Assembly (NCBI GenBank): GCA_947166385.1
Contig: CAMVEB010000022.1
Coordinates: forward strand, 1 to 64,000
Length of the DNA stretch: 64,000 nucleotides
Direction of reading: 5' to 3'
DNA from: an uncultured Clostridia bacterium
GTDB lineage: Bacteria; Bacillota; Clostridia; Christensenellales; Aristaeellaceae
The translations under genes and the position numbers were made by a program. Below, piece after piece: positions 60,127-64,000 of the stretch. The notes under the pieces are model-generated. The model saw nothing but the letters and a program-made list of their open reading frames with translations, was not told the DNA's origin and did no database searches. Positions within the stretch are counted from its first letter, which is position 1. Every line of letters begins with the position of its first letter.

Positions 60127-61249
60127 CCACGCGTTTCTTTCTCCCTCCTCCTTGATCCGCTGGTATTTCTGCCCGCCGTCCGCGCGGCTGTGCGATCAGT
60201 TCCCGGATCAGGGGAGCGTCTTCGCGGCGGAGGGTACGGAGGCCCACGCCCTCTGTGAGTACCTCCTGAAGTCCGCCCTCGGCCGGCCCTGCGTCGATCC
60301 CCGGCCCTCCCTGCAGTACTATACCCCGGAGATGGAGGAATCCGCGTCCGGCTATGTCCAGTACATCCTGGAGAAGGTGGAAGCCCACAAAGCTGCCGCC
60401 GGCCTGTCGCCCTCCGTCTTCGTGGAGCAGCGACTGGATCTCCGGGGCTACATCCCGGAGTCCATGGGCACCGCCGACTGCGTGATCATCGCGGGCGATA
60501 CCGTGGAGATCATCGATTTCAAGTACGGCATGCACCGGGTCCCGGCCACGTCCATGCAGCTCCGGATCTACGCCCTCGGCGCCTGTGAGGTGTTTTCCGC
60601 CCTCTATGATCTGACCCGCGTCCGCATGGCGATCTACCAGCCCCGCCTCTCCTCCGTGGATGAGACGGAGATGACCGTCGCGGATCTCTATGCCTGGGCC
60701 CGCGCCGAGCTCGCTCCCCGCGCCCGCCTGGCTTTCGACGGGGCAGGGGAGTTCGCCTGCGGCGACTGGTGCCGCCTCTGCCGGGCCCGGCGCAGCTGCC
60801 ACGCCCTGGCGGAGTACCAGCTGGAGATCGCGAAGTATGATTTTTCCGATCCGGCGCTCCTGTCCGATGCGGAGATCGCCGATGTCCTCTCCCGGGTGGA
60901 TGATCTCGTCGCCTGGGCCTCGGATGTGAAGGACTACGCCCTCCGGGAAGCCCTGAAGGGCCACGCCTATCCCGGTTTCAAGCTCGTGGAGGGCCGGACG
61001 AACCGCCGCTTCACAGATGACGCCGCCGTCGCCGCCCGCGTGGAGAGCGCCGGCAGGGATCCCTGGGAGCGGAAACTCCTCGGCGTCGCCGCCCTGGAAA
61101 AACTCCTCGGCCGGAAAGCGTTCGCCGATCTGCTTTCCGATCTCGTCACCCGCCCGGAGGGCAAACCCACCCTCGTTCCCGTTTCCGACAAACGCCCGGA
61201 GCTGATCACAGCCCGGCAGGAATTCACAAATGAAAAGGAAGGTATCTGA
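60116..61249 (+). CDS. DUF2800 (Cas4/RecB-like PD-(D/E)XK nuclease)
   Basis: This 377-residue protein has a PD-(D/E)XK core: GTEAHALCEYLL, GTADCVII...VEIIDFKYG (Asp and D/E-x-Lys) and a downstream Gln/Tyr motif MQLRIYALGA. Four Cys in CGDWCRLCRARRSC resemble the Fe-S staple of Cas4/AddB nucleases. DUF2800 genes belong to phage replication-recombination modules beside DUF2815 and DNA polymerase. A single- or double-strand exonuclease role is inferred. Confidence 0.9.
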   Translation: MPADHAFLSPSSLIRWYFCPPSARLCDQFPDQGSVFAAEGTEAHALCEYLLKSALGRPCVDPRPSLQYYTPEMEESASGYVQYILEKVEAHKAAAGLSPSVFVEQRLDLRGYIPESMGTADCVIIAGDTVEIIDFKYGMHRVPATSMQLRIYALGACEVFSALYDLTRVRMAIYQPRLSSVDETEMTVADLYAWARAELAPRARLAFDGAGEFACGDWCRLCRARRSCHALAEYQLEIAKYDFSDPALLSDAEIADVLSRVDDLVAWASDVKDYALREALKGHAYPGFKLVEGRTNRRFTDDAAVAARVESAGRDPWERKLLGVAALEKLLGRKAFADLLSDLVTRPEGKPTLVPVSDKRPELITARQEFTNEKEGI

Positions 61250-61251
61250 AT

Positions 61252-61839
61252 ATGAGCAAGACTACCATGTCCCCCAAAACCCCCGTCTCCACCCGTATCG
61301 TCACCGGTCCCCGCACCCGTTTCTCCTATTGCCATCTCTGGGAGCCCCGCTCTTCCTATGGCAATGAGCCCAAATACTCCATGTCCTGCATCATCCCGAA
61401 GGATGATACGAAGACCGTCGCCCTGATCAACGGTGCCATCGAGGCGGCCTACCGGGAGGGCGAGGCCAAGCTGAAAGGGAAGGGCGCCATGCCGCCGCTG
61501 TCCGCCCTGCGGACGCCGCTGCGCGACGGCGACCTGGACCGCCCGGATGATCCGGCCTATGCCGGCTGCTGGTTCCTGAACGCCAGCGCCGCCACGGCGC
61601 CCGGCATCGTGGATGCCCAGGCCCAGCCGATCCTGGACCGCGCGGAGGTCTATTCCGGCTGCTACGGCCGGGTCTCCCTGACCTTCTTCGCCTATAACTC
61701 GAACGGCAACCGCGGCATCACCTGCGGCCTGAACAACGTCCAGAAGATCCGGGACGGCGAGCCCCTCGGCGGCCATATGAGCGCCGAGCAGGAATTCGCA
61801 GCCTTCACGGACGATGATGACGAGGATTTCCTGAACTGA
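61252..61839 (+). CDS. DUF2815 (phage single-stranded DNA-binding-like protein)
   Basis: This 195-residue protein starts 2 bases after DUF2800. An OB-fold-like body (TGPRTRFSYCHLWEPR; EPKYSMSCIIPKDDTK; YSGCYGRVSLTFFAYN) leads to an acidic C-terminal tail, FTDDDDEDFLN, like the protein-interaction tip of SSB. DUF2815 proteins are regarded as phage SSBs. Copies of this tail recur downstream. A strong hairpin follows the stop. Confidence 0.9.
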   Translation: MSKTTMSPKTPVSTRIVTGPRTRFSYCHLWEPRSSYGNEPKYSMSCIIPKDDTKTVALINGAIEAAYREGEAKLKGKGAMPPLSALRTPLRDGDLDRPDDPAYAGCWFLNASAATAPGIVDAQAQPILDRAEVYSGCYGRVSLTFFAYNSNGNRGITCGLNNVQKIRDGEPLGGHMSAEQEFAAFTDDDDEDFLN

Positions 61840-61849
61840 ACAGACAACC

Positions 61850-61874
61850 GGGGCGCCGCGGATCGCGGCGCCCC
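61850..61874 (+). terminator. DUF2815 terminator hairpin, copy A
   Basis: GGGGCGCCGCG, GAT, CGCGGCGCCCC: an 11-bp perfect stem, with only a weak T-rich tail (TGGCTTTTC). The same sequence recurs at 62331-62355. Confidence 0.75.
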
Positions 61875-61899
61875 TGGCTTTTCTCTTCCAAACATTTCA

Positions 61900-61928
61900 T
61901 TGAGATTTTATGAATATTCTGGTATAAT
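61900..61928 (+). promoter_or_regulatory. Promoter of toxin-antitoxin cargo
   Basis: TTGAGA (61900-61905), 17-base spacer, TATAAT (61923-61928), 26 bases before the antitoxin ATG. Confidence 0.82.
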
Positions 61929-61954
61929 TCCATTATGGAAGGGAGGCAGATAAG

Positions 61955-62149
61955 ATGATCAATGAAAGGATTATTGTTCAGGACGCGTCTGAAACTGATC
62001 CCAATCTGCTCCGGATGCTGGACAGAGGTTTGGAAGATATAGAAGCCGGAAGAACGCTTCCCCATCAGGAAGCCATGGATGAAGTCAGACGAATTCGGGA
62101 AAACCGCCGCCAGGCAAGATCCAATATGGGAGCCGCGGCCAATGCATGA
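61955..62149 (+). CDS. Antitoxin-like small protein (ParD/RelB-type)
   Basis: The start is ATG 61955 after GGGAGG at 8 bases. The 64-residue protein is helical and charged: DPNLLRMLDRGLEDIEAGRTLPHQEAMDEVRRIRENRRQ. The phrase GLEDIEAGRxLPHxEAM is typical of antitoxins encoded upstream of RelE/ParE toxins. The toxin ATG overlaps its stop by 8 bases. Confidence 0.78.
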   Translation: MINERIIVQDASETDPNLLRMLDRGLEDIEAGRTLPHQEAMDEVRRIRENRRQARSNMGAAANA

Positions 62150-62290
62150 TTATGATGTGGTATGGTCACGCGAATCCATCTATGATGTTGCGGACATTGA
62201 AATAGAAACTGTTTTTTTATTCGTGTTCTTCGTCACGAAAGGAACTGGCAGAAAATGCTTCGAGAGGGAATCAGCTATACCTTTGATTAA
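62142..62290 (+). pseudogene. RelE/ParE-type toxin with internal deletion
   Basis: The start (MHDYDVVWSRESIYDVADI) is a normal RelE/ParE N terminus. After about 22 codons the middle of the gene is gone and the C-terminal end continues in another frame as IRVLRHERNWQKMLREGISY, ending TAA at 62290. About 45 internal residues are missing. The unshifted frame runs to 62294 and gives nonsense (FLFVFFVTKGTG). The toxin should be inactive. Confidence 0.8.
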
Positions 62291-62291
62291 G

Positions 62292-62355
62292 TGACGAAGA
62301 TTTCCTGAACTGAACAGTGAACAGACAACCGGGGCGCCGCGGATCGCGGCGCCCC
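62292..62355 (+). repeat. Copy B of DUF2815 3' end and terminator
   Basis: TGACGAAGATTTCCTGAACT and onward repeats 61818-61874 (DUF2815 codons DDEDFLN, stop and hairpin) with one substitution and a 7-base tandem duplication (TGAACAG twice). It abuts the toxin stop codon. Confidence 0.9.
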
Positions 62356-62367
62356 GTCGTTGCATAT

Positions 62368-62396
62368 TTGCCATTTTGCCCTGATCTTCCTATAAT
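62368..62396 (+). promoter_or_regulatory. Promoter of MNT gene
   Basis: TTGCCA (62368-62373), 17-base spacer, TATAAT (62391-62396), 25 bases before the TTG start. Confidence 0.8.
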
Positions 62397-62421
62397 AGAT
62401 GTTGAAAAGGGGGTGCGATCA

Positions 62422-62748
62422 TTGAACCAGCCGATGTATGATGAATTGGTTCGCGGATTTCTGTCTGTTTTGCCGGATCAGATGGTTCGGGTTGTGTTAT
62501 ATGGTTCCACCGCCAGAGGGACTGCAGCCCCTGATTCAGATATTGATATTGCCCTCTTTGTCAGCAGCCGCCTTACGCCTGATCAGGAGGACCGGTTGTC
62601 AGATCTGATCGTTGATTTGAATCTGAAGTTTAACAGGATTTTCTCTGTTGTGGATATTGATCACCAGACCTATCTGAAGTGGCGTAATGTGACCCCGTTC
62701 TACCAGAATGTTGACAGGAAAGGAATCGTTTTATGGAAGGCAGCGTGA
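62422..62748 (+). CDS. MNT-type minimal nucleotidyltransferase (HEPN/MNT antitoxin-like)
   Basis: The best start is TTG 62422, 8 bases after AAGGGGG; ATG 62434 is an alternative, and the track start at 62317 lies in the repeat. The 108-residue protein has the pol-beta motif VVLYGSTARGTAAPDSDIDIALFV of MntA-like enzymes, which neutralise a HEPN ribonuclease by AMP transfer. The HEPN gene normally overlaps the MNT stop. Here an overlapping ATG (62733) starts MEGSVRQIR and then stops where the 22-base repeat begins, so the partner has been lost. Confidence 0.82.
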   Translation: MNQPMYDELVRGFLSVLPDQMVRVVLYGSTARGTAAPDSDIDIALFVSSRLTPDQEDRLSDLIVDLNLKFNRIFSVVDIDHQTYLKWRNVTPFYQNVDRKGIVLWKAA

Positions 62749-62779
62749 GGCAGATAAGATGATCAATGTACACCGTTCC

Positions 62780-62845
62780 AATGTCCGCCGAGCAGGAATT
62801 CTCCTCCTCCACGGATGACGTGGTTGAGGTTAATCAAAACAATTG
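62780..62845 (+). pseudogene. Copy C: DUF2815 C-terminal fragment
   Basis: ATGTCCGCCGAGCAGGAATT followed by CTCCTCCTCCACGGATGACG matches the DUF2815 coding sequence at 61777-61820 (MSAEQEF...TDD). It then diverges into VVEVNQNN and a stop. It sits between the MNT cargo and the DUF3800 cargo. Confidence 0.75.
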
Positions 62846-62871
62846 ACAAATCACCGCGTATTTGCAATAAT
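62843..62871 (+). promoter_or_regulatory. Promoter of structured leader/DUF3800
   Basis: TTGACA (62843-62848), 17-base spacer, AATAAT (62866-62871). Confidence 0.75.
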
Positions 62872-62875
62872 ATGG

Positions 62876-62985
62876 ATGCGGGGAGTAATCCCACGCGTAC
62901 CCGCCCAACGGAGTCGAGTGCTTAAGCGACTTGTAAAGTCGCCCGCAGCGGGGGGAAGCCGCCTTATGGCGGCTTTCGATGTTTA
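62876..62985 (+). ncRNA. Candidate structured leader RNA of DUF3800 gene
   Basis: Between a promoter and the DUF3800 start are 110 bases with several hairpins: GCGGG...CCCGC near 62879-62907, GCGACTTGTAAAGTCGC near 62928-62944, and GAAGCCGCC-TTAT-GGCGGCTTTC near 62955-62977. Loop-to-stem complementarity (GTCGAGTGCTTAAGCGAC) allows a pseudoknot. No ORF fits. Structured RNA motifs upstream of DUF3800 genes have been reported, from memory; membership is not verified. Confidence 0.6.
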
Positions 62986-62998
62986 TGGGGGCTTCCAG

Positions 62999-63726
62999 AT
63001 GGATGTTTTTGTTTATTCTGATGAGTCGGGTGTTTTTGACTGTTATCACAGTCAGTATTTCGTCTTCGGCGGTGTAGTTTTTTGGATAGCGCGATGATGG
63101 AATCCGCTGCCAGGAGATATCTGACCATTGAGAAAGAAATCCGAAAAGAGAACCTGATATCTCCGGAAGACGAACTGAAAGCCAGTAATCTGGAGAGGAA
63201 GAATCAGCGAAGACTTTTCCGTGCAACGAATCGGGAATTCCGTTTCGGTGTTGTAGTTGAGATTCCAAAGCTGAAGATTCGCTGGCAGATCGCGGACGAT
63301 AAGAAATCAAGACAGCGGTATATGGACTTTGCATACAAGATTGCGATCAAACGATTCTTTGCTTCTTTAATCCGGGATGGAGCTATCAACCCGGCTGAAA
63401 TAAACACGATTCATTTTTTCACTGATCAGCATACGACGGCTACGAATGGCCGTTATGAACTGCATGAGAGTCTTGAGCAGGAATTGATCCGTGGTTCATT
63501 CAATTTTGAAAAGCAAATATTTCATCCGCTACTTTTTCCAGCTGCCAAATCGATCACATTAAAGTATTGCGATTCAAGAAAGGTGGTTATGATCCGGGCA
63601 GCGGATATCATTGCGAACCGGATCTATCATCTTGCGCAAACTGGAAATCTGCGATATGAAGAAAGCCCGCACTTTTATGTCTATGCACTTCCGGATAACG
63701 ATCTGAAAAAAGAGTTGCAGGATTGA
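62999..63726 (+). pseudogene. DUF3800 protein, frameshifted
   Basis: ATG 62999 begins MDVFVYSDESGVFDCYHSQYF, the DUF3800 start with the catalytic Asp-Glu (SDESG). The frame breaks after FGGVVFW in a run of six T (63077-63082); one additional T would give GGVVFLDSAMMESAARRY, which continues in the second frame to 63726. Later family motifs are intact: HFFTDQHTTATNG and IRAADIIANRIYHLAQTGN. DUF3800 has an RNase H-like fold and is common in phage and defence contexts. A homopolymer sequencing error is possible. Confidence 0.82.
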
Positions 63727-63728
63727 AA

Positions 63729-63916
63729 ATGAAAAAGGCGACAAAGCAATCAGAAAGGTACCTGAGGATAGAATACCGTTGACACCTCTGCGGATTGATC
63801 TCAGAAAGTATCTCCGGTACGCGGAAGAAAACAATATTACTGATCTGTCTGATATTCCGGATGAAATCCTGGATACATTTATGCTTCCTGAACAGCCCGG
63901 GAGTATCGCTCAGTAG
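63729..63916 (+). pseudogene. Small ORF after DUF3800, probable frameshift
   Basis: ATG 63729 encodes MKKATKQSERYLRIEYR and stops; an overlapping frame from TTG 63779 continues TPLRIDLRKYLRYAEENNIT then DLSDIPDEILDTFMLPEQPG. Joined by a one-base shift, the two would give a roughly 62-residue charged protein tightly following DUF3800. It has no recognised family. Separate short peptides are an alternative. Confidence 0.45.
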
Positions 63917-63926
63917 TATAGTTCCC

Positions 63927-63983
63927 ATGTCCACCAAACTGAAATCCTTCACCTTCACGGACAATGAGGATTTCCTGAACTAA
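63927..63983 (+). pseudogene. Copy D: orphan DUF2815 acidic tail
   Basis: An 18-codon frame reads MSTKLKSFTFTDNEDFLN then TAA. The last ten residues match the DUF2815 C terminus (FTDDDDEDFLN). The following AACACCCCCGGGGCGC is the start of the same hairpin region, cut by the window end. Confidence 0.8.
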
Positions 63984-64000
63984 ACACCCCCGGGGCGCTG

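Larger units (their letters stand above)
61943..62768 (+). repeat. 22-bp direct repeat pair
   Basis: A 22-base identical sequence beginning GAGGCAGATAAGATGATCAA lies at 61943-61964 (antitoxin ribosome site and start) and at 62747-62768 (right after the MNT gene). Confidence 0.9.
57860..64000. mobile_element. Integrated phage-type element (partial)
   Basis: From the tRNA-Ala remnant to the window end, genes are plus-strand, closely packed and phage-like: Com-like zinc ribbon, sigma-like protein, Cys-rich protein, an rrp5-like small protein, DUF2800 and DUF2815, then cargo. Genes for integrase, terminase or capsid are not within the window, and the far boundary is not visible. Confidence 0.7.

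Noticed and set aside
59418-60964. Minus-strand ORFs (186 and 316 codons) opposite the phage genes
   Set aside because: Antisense shadows of the DUF2800 operon in G/C-rich sequence.
62317-62421. N-terminal extension of the MNT gene from GTG 62317
   Set aside because: This part translates the DUF2815-terminator repeat and precedes the TATAAT promoter.

Overview
The window looks like chromosome from an anaerobic Bacillota of the Clostridia, probably a gut or rumen fibre degrader. This is inferred from gene content (2-oxoacid:ferredoxin oxidoreductase, secreted GH10 xylanase and CE2-type esterase, an FMN riboswitch with RibU, RapZ, RqcH and a Bacillus-type SOS box), from strong AGGAGG ribosome sites and from TTGACA/TATAAT promoters. 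No rRNA gene, complete tRNA gene or CRISPR array is visible.

Layout. 0-6 kb: a 5'-truncated secreted protein with tandem FMN-binding domains, the two System II cytochrome c assembly proteins (ResB and CcsA types), a secreted SGNH hydrolase and a secreted fumarate-reductase-like flavoprotein carrying its own FMN-binding domain; together they suggest extracytoplasmic electron transfer. 6-8.6 kb: a four-gene ferredoxin-dependent 2-oxoacid oxidoreductase operon. 8.7-27 kb: CE2-like esterase, phosphoglycerate mutase, FMN riboswitch plus riboflavin transporter, RqcH, MATE pump, xylanase, TGS/uridine-kinase-like protein, DEDDh exonuclease, BaiN-type flavoprotein, an EAL/PAS signalling protein, AI-2E and CDF membrane proteins. 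27-36 kb: UDG, NudC, YitT, an aminoglycoside adenylyltransferase-like protein, RapZ and several secreted or uncharacterised proteins.

36.3-39.6 kb is an SOS-type cassette: a Y-family polymerase diverges from an XRE-S24 repressor, a small protein and a LexA-type DNA-binding protein without peptidase domain, with an SOS box between them. 39.6-46 kb holds a membrane protein/winged-helix couplet under a perfect palindromic operator, and a predicted operon in which a SpoIIE-type phosphatase sits beside a methyltransferase-STAS fusion. 46-57 kb is less stable: an M16 peptidase gene with two frameshifts, an MFS gene with one, two autoregulated TetR genes, an orphan double-glycine-leader peptide, and 3' remnants of a radical SAM/SPASM protein and of an SDR. 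Two small genes too short for the ORF track lie near 56.3-56.7 kb.

57.6 kb to the end looks like an integrated phage-type element. It begins at two tandem tRNA-Ala 3' ends, each with its own terminator, and carries a Com-like zinc ribbon, a twin structured-RNA candidate, a sigma-like protein, and DUF2800 and DUF2815 replication genes. Beyond DUF2815 the cargo (a broken ParD/RelE-like toxin-antitoxin pair, an MNT nucleotidyltransferase lacking its HEPN partner, and a frameshifted DUF3800 gene with a structured leader) is punctuated by repeated copies of the DUF2815 3' end and its terminator. This cassette-like array, together with the two RNA candidates, is the most unusual part of the window.
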